Source: Cacajao melanocephalus
Taxonomy: Eukaryota; Chordata; Mammalia; Primates; Pitheciidae
NCBI GenBank assembly: GCA_963573385.1
Contig: CAUYLG010013820.1
Span: 1-64,000 of the forward strand
Length of the DNA stretch: 64,000 nt
Direction of reading: 5' to 3'
The notes under the pieces are model-generated. The model saw only the letters and a list, made by a program, of their open reading frames with translations, searched no databases and was not told the DNA's origin. Within the stretch, counting starts at the first letter, position 1; the number at the start of each line of letters is the position of its first letter. The translations under genes were made by a program, and so were the position numbers. Shown one piece after another: positions 50,278 to 64,000 of the stretch.

Positions 50278-50893
50278 ATAAAAATAAATCACCGTAAGGA
50301 GCTCTCGGCACATCCCCCTGCAATTTTTGGAAGATTTGAGCTTCAGAGGGGCAACTGCAGGACTCAAGAACTGCCTTAGATAATAATCAGTGTGTCAGAG
50401 CTTCTTCTAGTTCTGCTCTCTATCCTCAGTTCCTTCTTTTCTTGTTCTCAAACCTAAAGTTATCCTTCTTTCAGGAAATTCCCTTTGGCCTATCTCTACA
50501 AATTGCAGACCTAAATAATTTCTTGCCTTGAGTTCTCACTGGAGATGTCTGGCCTAAGCCAGAACCTGCATCTTAGGAAAAAAAAAAAAAGATTAAAGCC
50601 ATGCCTGTAAATTCCCGAGGCAAAGACAGAGTCAAACGACAAGCATCCAGGTCACCTTATGAAATTGGGAAGGTGTTGTCAGACAGAAACACCTCTGGGA
50701 ATCTTAGAAATCAGTCTTGATTCATGCAAACTTCTGAGGTGACAAAAGGTGTAATTAGAAACATGGGGACATGTGTGACCTTATTGTCAGTCATTGGGAA
50801 CCTTCTAGACTTGGAGAAGGAGGGGCAGGTCCCACAGGCCAACTGGTCCAGTCTCCTGCATTAAGACCATTTCCTCATGTACGAAACAGGACT
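50278..50893. other. Single-copy-looking upstream sequence
   Basis: Nothing firmly recognised. The A13 at 50580 follows CTGCATCTTAGG but lacks an obvious retrocopy upstream. MIR-like text at 50855-50890. Confidence 0.4.
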
Positions 50894-51168
50894 GGCCAGG
50901 CATGATGGCTCACAACTATAATCCCAGCACTTTGGGAGCCCAAGGCGGGTGGATTACTTGAGATCAGGAGTTTGAGACCAGTCTGGCCAAGATGGTGAGA
51001 CTCTGTCTCTACTAAAAATACAAAAAGTAGCTGGGCGTGGTGGTACCCACTTGTAATCCCAGACACCCAGGTGGCTGAGGCAGGAGACTAGCTTGAACCC
51101 AGGAGTTGGAGGCTGCAGTGAGCCAAGATAACGCCAGTCTGGGCAAAAGAGTGAAAGTCTGTCTAGAA
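50894..51168 (+). repeat. Alu, right arm shortened
   Basis: Head GGCCAGGCATGATGG; tail changes into the following purine tract. Confidence 0.9.
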
Positions 51169-51170
51169 AG

Positions 51171-51201
<31 letters not shown>

Positions 51202-51322
51202 AAGAAAGAAACAGAAAGAAAGAAGGAAAGAGAGAGAGAGAAAGAAAGGAAGGAAGGAAGGAGGGAAGGAAGGAGAGAAAGAAGAAAAGAAAGAACGAAA
51301 GAAAAGGAAAGAGAGAGACAGA
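51169..51322. repeat. (GA)n/(GAAA)n/(GGAA)n tract
   Basis: 150 bp of nearly pure purine on the plus strand, grown from the Alu tail. Confidence 0.95.
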
Positions 51323-51427
51323 CAAGCATGACTTAATGTCTTACCTCTTAGAGTTGTAGGGAGGATAAAATGAGAAGTCCATTGACACAATACAGGCCCA
51401 AGTGTGCAGTAAAAGTGCTTGATGACA

Positions 51428-51764
<337 letters not shown>

Positions 51765-51786
51765 TTAGGACTGTCAAACTTAACCT

Positions 51787-52087
<301 letters not shown>

Positions 52088-52099
52088 CTTAACCTGCCT

Positions 52100-53036
<937 letters not shown>

Positions 53037-53330
53037 CCTAAAATGGTGAATTTTATGCTATGTGAATTTTACTTTAATTTTTTTAAAAGTCATCATCAAG
53101 AAAATGAAAGACAAGCCACAGACTAGAAGAAAATATCTGCATAATACACATATGATAAAGGACTTGTATTCACAATATACAAAGAACTCTTACAACTCCA
53201 TAATAAGACAAACAACCCATTTTAAAAACAGGCAAAAGATCTGAATAGACATTTCACCAGAAAAGATCCAGAAATAGCTAATAAGAACATGAAAAGATGC
53301 CCAACATCATTAGTCATTAGTGAAATTAGA
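53037..53330 (+). repeat. L1M ORF2 fragment
   Basis: GACTAGAAGAAAATATCTGC, TAGACATTTCACCAG, AACATGAAAAGATGCCC follow L1 ORF2; the first 50 bp are a separate L1 3' end. Confidence 0.85.
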
Positions 53331-53406
53331 GTCCCTTTCTCTAAATCATCTTTAGACAAAGGCACAGAGCTGCCTCCCTGGCATGTTCTTAACCTTGGCA
53401 AAATAT
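53331..53406 (+). repeat. LTR-like fragment, cut by Alu
   Basis: AAATCATCTTTAGACAAAGGC ... CCTTGGCAAAAT is the same family as 55115-55250. Confidence 0.65.
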
Positions 53407-53407
53407 T

Positions 53408-53462
53408 TTATTTTTTGAGATGGAGTCTCACTCTGTTGCCCAGGCTGGAGCACAGTGGCCCA
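53408..53462 (-). repeat. Alu end fragment
   Basis: Only GAGATGGAGTCTCACTC to CACAGTGGCCC. Confidence 0.8.
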
Positions 53463-53488
53463 CTTTTTCACTATTATTAAATTATGTT

Positions 53489-53800
<312 letters not shown>

Positions 53801-54005
53801 GCTTTGAATATAAGCAAATATTGGGCAGAGTTTTTTTTCTTGTGTATATATACACATAAGCAGAATTTCTAGGTTATATAAGTTTAACTTTTTGAGAAAC
53901 TGCCAAACTGTTTTACAAAGTGGCTGTACCATATCATATTCCCACCAACAATATCTGCGACTTCTTGTTTGTCCACACTGTTGCCAACATTTGGTACTGT
54001 TTTTT
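53801..54005 (-). repeat. L1M ORF2 fragment
   Basis: CTGCCAAACTGTTTTACAAAG ... TTCCCACCAACAATATC is the complement of L1 ORF2; the end TATTCTGGTGGGTATAAAATGGC appears at 54189-54212. Confidence 0.85.
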
Positions 54006-54030
54006 GTTTGTTTGTTTGTTTGTTTAATTA

Positions 54031-54175
54031 TAGGCTGCATGCAGTGGCTCACCCCTGTAATCCTAGCACTTTGCGGGGGGAAGTGCTAGGATCTGCGTGG
54101 GGAAGATCACTTGAGCTCAAGAGTTTGAGACCAGCCTGGGCAACATAATGAGATCTTGTCTCTATTTGTTTTGAA
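54031..54175 (+). repeat. Alu/FLAM left monomer inside L1M
   Basis: Left arm only, with local duplication AGCACTTTGCGG ... AAGTGCTAGGATC forming a small hairpin. Confidence 0.82.
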
Positions 54176-54218
54176 AAAGAAACATAACTATTCTGGTGGG
54201 TATAAAATGGCATCCCAG

Positions 54219-54513
54219 GCCAGACATGGTGGCTCACACCTAAAATCCCAGTACTTTGGGAAGGCAAGGTTGTCGGATCATTTGAGGTCAGGAGTTCAAA
54301 ACCAGCCTAGCCAACATGCTAAAACACTGTCTCTACTAAAAATACAAAAAATTAGCTCGGTATGGTGGCACATGGCTGTAATCCCAGCTACTCGGGGGCT
54401 GAAGCAGGAGAATTGCTTGAACCCGGGAGGTAGAGGTTGCAGTGAGCAGAGATCACGCCACTGCACTCCAGCCTGGGCTACAGAGCTCCAGGACTCCATC
54501 TCAAAGAAATAAA
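54219..54513 (+). repeat. Alu (full dimer)
   Basis: Head GGCCAGACATGG. Confidence 0.92.
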
Positions 54514-54579
54514 ATAACACAATTCATTATGCCAAAAGAAAAAAATTAAGCTGAAAGCTGAGTCATGTAAGAAGCTGCC

Positions 54580-55250
<671 letters not shown>

Positions 55251-55310
55251 TCACATATTTCATGTGTATGGACTGTCCAGAAAAGGCATATCTATAGAAA
55301 CAAAAAGTAG

Positions 55311-55605
55311 GCTAGGTGAGGTGGCTCATGCCTGTAGTCCCAGCACTCTGGGAGGCTGGGGCAAACAGATGGGTTGAGCCCAGAGTTAGAGGTAGGAAGA
55401 TGGATTGAGTCCAGGTTTTGAGACCAGCCTAGACAGGTGAAACCCTATCTCTACAAAAATACAAAAATTAGCCAGGGATGGTGGCATGTGCCTGTAGTCC
55501 CAGCTACTTAGGAGGCTGAGGTGGGAGGATTGCTTGAGCCCAGAAATTGAGGATGCACTGAGCCATGATCTTACCATGGCATTCCAGCGAGACTCTCTCT
55601 CAAAA
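55311..55605 (+). repeat. Alu, J-like
   Basis: Extra CAGATGGGTTGAGCCCAGAGTTAGAGG phrase in the left arm. Confidence 0.87.
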
Positions 55606-55635
55606 AAGGAAGCACAGTGTGTCATGAGAACATGA

Positions 55636-55935
<300 letters not shown>

Positions 55936-55949
55936 CCTAGAGCTAGCAT

Positions 55950-56314
55950 TTAATTCAACATGGGGGATCAGGGAAGTGTCTGAAGCAATAAGAATACCTT
56001 TTGTTAAAATATTTGGCCTTTTGTCTAGATCCTTGAAGTCCCTCTGGGAACAGCTTCAGTGTCAGAAGGTGAAAGATGAAAAGATTGTTATTTATAATAA
56101 TTCCTTTTCAAACACACTTAGTTTATGTTAATAAGAGGATTTGGGGAGAGTTCCGAGATAACCACAGGATGGAGGGCTGGCTGCCGGAAGATCCAACCAT
56201 TTGGTCAGAGGGTTGGAAGTTTCAGCCCCACCCCTAACCTCCAGGGAGGGGCTCAAAGTGAAGGTAATGACCAATGGCCAATGATTTATCAATCATGTCT
56301 ACATAATGACCCCC
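55950..56314. repeat. LTR-like sequence, left part
   Basis: TTGGTCAGAGGGTTGGAAGTTTC, CCCCACCCCTAACCTCCAGGG; continues after the Alu. Looks like an ERVL-type LTR interior. Confidence 0.5.
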
Positions 56315-56606
<292 letters not shown>

Positions 56607-57150
56607 TGACACTTCCATTATAAACCAAAATGACTGGGTTAAGAGAGCTTCCAAATAACTGAACACATGTAGGCTTCCAGGAAGGTGAATGGGAACACGT
56701 CCACATGCAGGAGGCCACACTTCAACTCCATGGGGATAAAAGCTCCTGTGCTCCAGAACCTTCCAGACTTTACCCTTTGTGTTCTCTTCCTCTGGCTGTT
56801 TATTTGTATCCTTTGTAATGTATATGTTTCCCTGAGTTCTGTAAGTCAGTCTACCAAATTAATGGAACCCAAGGAGGGAGTTGTGGGAAGCCTGATTTAT
56901 GGCTGGTTAGTTTGAAGTTCTGGAGGTGTGGACTTGCTACTGGCATCTGAACTGGGGACAGTCTTGGGGACTGAGCCCTCAATCTATGGGACCTGATGTT
57001 ATCTTTAGATGGATAGTATTAGAGTTTATTTGGACTAGAAAACACTCAGCATGTGTCCACTGCAGAACTGATTGATTGCTTGATGTGTGGGAAAACCCTC
57101 CCCACATCTTGTGTCAGAAGCCTGTTGTGAGTATAGTGGGAAAAACTGAA
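56607..57150. repeat. LTR-like sequence, right part
   Basis: GATAAAAGCTCCTGTGCTCC, TATTTGTATCCTTTGTAATG and GGGGACTGAGCCCTCAATC are LTR promoter/R-U5-like phrases. Family not named. Confidence 0.55.
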
Positions 57151-57174
57151 TTTGTTTTTTCTGGTCATGGTGGT

Positions 57175-57275
57175 TGTGAAACTCAATAAATTTACTGTAA
57201 ATCATTCAATTGTACACTTAAGTGTGTGCATTTTATGGTATGGCAATTATACCTCTATAAAGTTGTCTTCAAATA
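57175..57275 (+). repeat. L1 3' end fragment
   Basis: AATTGTACACTTAAGTGTGTGC ... GGCAATTATACCTCTATAAAG is a typical L1M terminus. Confidence 0.75.
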
Positions 57276-57284
57276 TAAGGCCCT

Positions 57285-57985
<701 letters not shown>

Positions 57986-57999
57986 AGAAAAAACAGCCA

Positions 58000-58170
58000 G
58001 TTGTTCCTAGCAGTTTCATCTCTAAAAATTTATCTTTTAGGTAAACATGCAACGAACAAAATAACAGATGAACATGGTTATTTGTCATAACATTATTTGT
58101 AATAGGAAAACATTGGATGCAAGGTCAATGTTCACCAGTAGGAAACTAGATAAATTATGGTTCTAAAAAA
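58000..58170 (+). repeat. L1-like fragment
   Basis: GTCATAACATTATTTGTAATAGG ... AATGTTCACCAGTAGG ... ATAAATTATGG. Confidence 0.65.
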
Positions 58171-58196
58171 ACGATGCAGGAACAACAACAACAAAA

Positions 58197-58255
58197 AAGG
58201 CAGGTAGAGTGACATAAGCCTGTAATCTCAGTTACTCAGGAGGCGGAGGTCGTGA
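58197..58255 (+). repeat. Short Alu fragment
   Basis: GGCAGGTAGAGTGACATAAGCC to GAGGCGGAGGTCGTGAG: head fused to right-arm text. Confidence 0.65.
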
Positions 58256-58600
58256 GAACTTTGCTCCTTAGTTCAGCTAAACCAGGTTCTTGTCACACAA
58301 CCAAGAAGAATTAGGAATGCACAGACACTGAAAGGTGAGGAGAATGGAAATGATTGGGTGAAAAGAAAAAAAGAAAAAAATTCTCAGCAAAGTGAGAGAG
58401 GATCCTGCTAACAGGCAGATTGATTACCAGAGTACCACGCAGGAACTGAAGGGGCTAGGCTGCTCTCCCTGCACCCAGCTCCAGTTTCCTGAACTTCCCG
58501 TGGCTCCACCTTATTCTCCCAGTGTGCCGGCAGGTTGGAGATTCTCTGGGGACCCTTCCCCTTATTTGCCTCCTGCATCTATCAGTGGGAGGACAGTTTC
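58256..58600. repeat. Unassigned, possibly LTR
   Basis: CAGCTAAACCAGGTTCTTGTC, CCAAGAAGAATTAGGAATGC and GGAGATTCTCTGGGGACCC suggest an LTR but I cannot place it. Confidence 0.4.
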
Positions 58601-58661
58601 AGCCTAGGAGTTCAAATCCAGCCTGGGCAACACCGCCAGATACCATTTGAAAAAAAAAAAA
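58601..58661 (+). repeat. Short Alu fragment
   Basis: CCTAGGAGTTCAAATCCAGCC to A12. Confidence 0.7.
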
Positions 58662-58662
58662 A

Positions 58663-58990
<328 letters not shown>

Positions 58991-59020
58991 TTAGTCTTCA
59001 AACTATTTGATTTAGAAAAT

Positions 59021-59959
<939 letters not shown>

Positions 59960-59977
59960 CTAAAGTGAGTCAATTTA

Positions 59978-60298
<321 letters not shown>

Positions 60299-60299
60299 C

Positions 60300-60520
60300 C
60301 AAAGTTGGTCTCAAGCCCAGAACAGGGCAGATCCTGCAGGTGAGAGCAAAGTGGCTTCAGCTGTGGGGAGAAGCTTCCTGAGTCAGGGCAGGGCACTGAG
60401 CAGCACCTGAGAGTCTGGAGGCATTGCCAGCTTACTATTTCCATCCAACAAAGCTTTCTTACCTTGCTGTCTTGCTTCATTTTCTTCCCTCAACAATCTG
60501 TAAGCAAACATTCACTATAT
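60300..60520. other. Repeat-poor spacer
   Basis: Nothing recognised. Confidence 0.4.
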
Positions 60521-60605
60521 CTGCTTGGTAGATGAGGAGATGAGGCTCAAAGGCTTGATTGAGTAACTTGACAAAGGAAAAATCAGTAGCAGAGCTAAAA
60601 TTTTT
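60521..60605 (-). repeat. MIR fragment
   Basis: GTAGATGAGGAGATGAGGCTC ... AGTAACTTGACAAAGG, complement of MIR. Confidence 0.72.
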
Positions 60606-60614
60606 GTTTAGGTC

Positions 60615-61393
60615 TTTTTTTTGAGACAGAGTCTCCCTCTGTTACTCAGGCTAGAGTATATCGGCGTGATCACAGCTCACTGCAATCTCCACCTCTCGGG
60701 CTCAAGTGATCCTCCCACCTCAGCCTCCTGAGTAACTGGGACTACAGGTGTGTATCACTATGCCCGGCTAATTTTTGGTAGAGACGGGGTTTCCCCAGGT
60801 TGGTCAGGCTGGTCTTGAACTCCTGATGAAGAAGGGAATTAAATAATAACAATAATAGTAAAAACAAAACCTTATAATTTGTAGTTGCTATATAATAAAG
60901 TAAATTTTGCTGTGTTATGTGCTGTTTAATGTAAAACCTAACCCCCAGCTCTGCTTAAAATTAACTCCCTGTAAAACCTACCTTACCTATTCTCCCCACA
61001 TTCTCAGCAAAGTTCCCAGGCATCTCAAGATTCCTGTTTCTCTTGCTGACCAGCTGTAAGGTCACAGGGCAAGAATACACCCAAAGAATGTACAATGCAT
61101 TTCTCAAAGACCTGTTGCAAATTAATTAATTAACAGTTCTTTGTTCTGACTTCTGTAAACCTGTTAGCTGCTATGTCATCCTGGATGTATAAAAGTACCC
61201 CATTTTCTTTCTCCAGGGCTCAGACTTGGGATGCTAATCTGCTGAGCAGGTGGCCACCTTAATAAAATCCTCCTGTTTCACCCATTCGTCTCTCTGGTCT
61301 CCTGGATGTTCTGTAACACTGACCTCAAGTGATTTGCCTGCCTCGTCCTCTCCAAAGTGCTAGGATCACAGGTGTGAGCCATTGTGCCTGGCC
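60615..61393 (-). repeat. Alu split by a solo LTR
   Basis: Halves 60615-60826 and 61323-61393 join exactly after removing the LTR and one CTGA copy. Confidence 0.92.
60827..61318 (+). mobile_element. Solo LTR of an endogenous retrovirus
   Basis: 492 bp from TGAAGAAGGGAATT to CTGTAACA, inside an Alu, with perfect 4-bp target duplication CTGA (60823-60826 and 61319-61322). TATAAAAG lies at 61188-61195 and AATAAA at 61261-61266, giving a plus-strand promoter/poly(A) order typical of LTRs. No gag, pol or env sequence is present. Four-base duplications fit class I (gamma-like) elements. Because it interrupts an Alu it is younger than that Alu. Confidence 0.9.
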
Positions 61394-61800
61394 CAGCAGA
61401 GCTAACATATAAACCTGCTTCTCAGAGATGGATTAAGAGGCAAAGGAAGACTGTTGGGTAGCTTCCAGAGGTTGGGAACATCCCTGGGAACTGCTGAGAT
61501 GGTGTGAATTCTCTTGATTGGACCTCCTAGTAGATAAGCAAGAGATTACCTGGTAAGTTCCACTGGTGGGGATGGTGAGGACTGAGCACCCCAAGGGGAA
61601 TATTATGGAGTGATAAATAGTCCCTACACTGCCTTCTAGGGAGATCAAGTTTCCCCTCGGAACTTCTGCCTTGGGAGGTGCTATGAAAATGTAGTCAGAG
61701 CTGAATTGCCAGGAAAATGAAGAGACTGGGGGTTGCTACTTCATCTTCCCTCTTGCCCCTTTCTCATATAGCTCTCAACCTCTCCTTTTGATTAATGGAG
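61394..61800. other. Single-copy-looking sequence
   Basis: No repeat or gene recognised. Confidence 0.45.
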
Positions 61801-61867
61801 ACCCTAAAATAATATAGCAATATTGTTTCCTATCTGCTGAGTGTTTGCTATGAGCCAGATCTTCTTG
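61801..61867 (-). repeat. MIR, part 1
   Basis: CTGAGTGTTTGCTATGAGCCAG; resumes at 62482. Confidence 0.75.
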
Positions 61868-62481
<614 letters not shown>

Positions 62482-62570
62482 TAGCCAGATTCTTTTCATG
62501 AATCATATGGAATCCTCGTGATTATTTAAAGCAAATCCTCTCATCATCCTCATTATAAAGAAAAGGAGAG
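62482..62570 (-). repeat. MIR, part 2
   Basis: AATCATATGGAATCCTCGTG ... CATTATAAAGAAAAGGAG. Confidence 0.7.
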
Positions 62571-62579
62571 AAAGAGTGA

Positions 62580-62955
62580 TTGTGTTCATTTTCTGTTGCT
62601 GTGTCAGGAATTATCCCAAAACTTGAAAGCTTAAAACAACAATAAACATTTATTACTCACATATTTTCTATATACAAGGAATTCAGCAGCTGATTAGCTG
62701 AGTGATTCTCACAAGGAACATCTCATAAGGTTTAAGGCATTGACCAGGTCTGCAGTCATCTGGAAGCCGGACTGGGGTTGGAGGATACAGTTTCAAGGGG
62801 GCCCAGGCCCATGGCTGGCAAAGCAGTTGGCTATTGGCAAGTGGTCTCAGTTACTTGGCATGTGAGTCCCTGCATTGGGCTGCTTGAGTGTGCTTATAAC
62901 ATAGCAGCTAAGAGCAAGTGATCCAAGACAGCAAGATGGAAGCTGCAGTGTCTTT
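62580..62955. repeat. Ancient interspersed repeat, left part
   Basis: TTTTCTGTTGCTGTGTCAGG, TTAAAACAACAATAAACATTTATT, GAGTGATTCTCAC and GCAAGATGGAAGCTGC follow a common mammalian repeat (text continues at 63479 with CTGACCTGGCCTCGGAAGTC). Family not named. Confidence 0.6.
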
Positions 62956-63478
62956 GTTTGTGTTTGTTTTCATTTTTTGAGACAGGTTCTCACTCTATTG
63001 TCCGGGCTGTAATGCAGTGGCACGATCTCAGCTCACTGCAACCTCGACTTCCTGGGTTCAGGTGATTCTCTCACCTCAGCCTCCTAAGTAGGTTGAGCTC
63101 GACTCACCGCAACCTCCACCTCCTGGGTTCATGCAATTCTCCTGTCTCAGCCTCCTGAGTAGCTGCGATGACAGGCATCTGCCACCACGCCCGGCGAATT
63201 TTTTATTTTTTTTCTAGAGATGAGGTTTCTCCATGTTGGTCAGGTTGGTCTTGAACTCCCGACCTCTGGTGATCCGCCTGCCTCGGCCTCCCAAAGTGCT
63301 GGGATTACAGGCATGAGCCACTGTGCCCAGCCCTTCTTTTCTTTTTTCAATAGAGATGAGGTCTGGCTACATGGCCATGTTGCCTGGGCTGATCTCAAAC
63401 TCCTGGACTCTGATGATCCTCCCACCTCGGCCTCCCAGAGTGCTAGGATTACAGGCATGAGCCACTGTGCCCAGCCTT
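62956..63478 (-). repeat. Multimeric Alu with internal duplication
   Basis: Right arm contains a ~70-bp tandem repeat (GCTCACTGCAACCTCGAC... and GACTCACCGCAACCTCCAC...). Two left arms follow (to 63331 and 63332-63478). GCAGTGTCTTT / GCACTGTCTTT target duplication at 62945 and 63479. Confidence 0.88.
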
Positions 63479-63620
63479 GCACTGTCTTTTCTGACCTGGC
63501 CTCGGAAGTCACACCTGTTTCTGCAGTAGCCTGGTGGTTACCTAGGAAGAGAGAATCCTTGAGGACCATCTTGGAGGCCACTACCACGGTGATAAGTAAT
63601 TTGCCCAATTTGTTAGAGAT
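63479..63620. repeat. Ancient interspersed repeat, right part
   Basis: CTGACCTGGCCTCGGAAGTCAC then GTTTCTGCAGTAGCCTGGTGG completes the interrupted element. Confidence 0.6.
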
Positions 63621-63875
63621 GGGCTTTGAAGCCAGGAAGTTACTATGTCACAGTAAATATTAGCTTGAAGAAGTGGGGCAGGTCTCCCCTATCCTGGAGG
63701 CATCCATACTTGAGATCCTGAGCTTCTCATTCCAGTGCTCAGTGAGTCAGACACTATCTGATGTGTCAAACAGACACTTTGTCAAAGCAACATAATTTGG
63801 GCATTTTCTAAAAGACAGAAACAAACAGCAAAAAGCCGCAAAAGATCGCACAGACTTTCACTTAATGGTAGAGTT
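63621..63875. other. Single-copy-looking sequence
   Basis: Nothing recognised. Confidence 0.4.
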
Positions 63876-64000
63876 GCTGAATCAAAGGGAACCTGATCAT
63901 GGCTCTAGCTTTGCCAGTGACTTACTGAAGAACTTTAGGCAAGTTCCAGCTCTTTGGGGGCCTTTGTTTTCCCATCTGTACAATGGAGCAGTTTGATTCC
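63876..64000 (+). repeat. MIR at window edge
   Basis: CTTTGCCAGTGACTTACTGAAG, TTAGGCAAGTTCCAGC and TTTCCCATCTGTACAATGG, plus-strand MIR core. Confidence 0.85.

Noticed and set aside
51106..51336. Highly charged Lys/Glu/Arg frame
   Set aside because: Translation of the purine simple repeat.

Overview
This window is primate, almost certainly human or great-ape, nuclear DNA. The evidence is more than 100 Alu elements on both strands, older L1M, L2, MIR and MER5 fragments, and one CpG island. It contains no bacterial-type operon, CRISPR array or compact mobile-element system. Most apparent open reading frames are conceptual translations of Alu arms.

I identify the host gene as ITCH, a HECT-type E3 ubiquitin ligase, on the minus strand. 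Its start-codon exon (11799-11889) has a 21-nt leader, 23 codons plus one base that read as the ITCH N-terminus, an AG acceptor and a GTAAGT donor. The CpG-island promoter and the likely non-coding first exon lie near 38831-38990, with NRF1-like, ZNF143-like and YY1-like sites. The sequence from about 39000 to the right edge is therefore upstream intergenic. From 38830 leftwards it is ITCH intron 1 (about 27 kb), and left of 11799 the following intron. From memory ITCH lies on human 20q11.22; I cannot map it here.

Intronic part (1-38830): a 5'-truncated CDC42 processed pseudogene (2688-4236) lies opposite to ITCH and is split by an Alu. L1M relics near 9.1-10.2, 15.8 and 22.1-23.9 kb are cut up by Alus. 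A decayed U6 snRNA copy sits at 24259-24364. A segment of about 400 bp at 18018-18416 appears to have been copied from 20996-21376 into the middle of an Alu.

Upstream part (39000-64000): this is a dense pile of nested Alus. Several Alus are multimeric (extra left arms at 39173-39604, 42349-43198, 47921-48402, 52596-53036 and 62956-63478). One left-arm array carries a tiny polyadenylated retro-insert with its own target duplication. A 492-bp solo LTR (60827-61318) sits inside an Alu with a perfect 4-bp target duplication. Remnants of other LTRs, MIR and MER5 elements fill the rest.

All coordinates of repeats are by eye, usually good to within about 5-10 bases. Subfamily names are withheld where I could not support them. 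I found no undescribed biological system; the interesting material is structural (Alu multimerisation, a templated duplication, retro-inserts) plus one possible amino-acid difference in ITCH.
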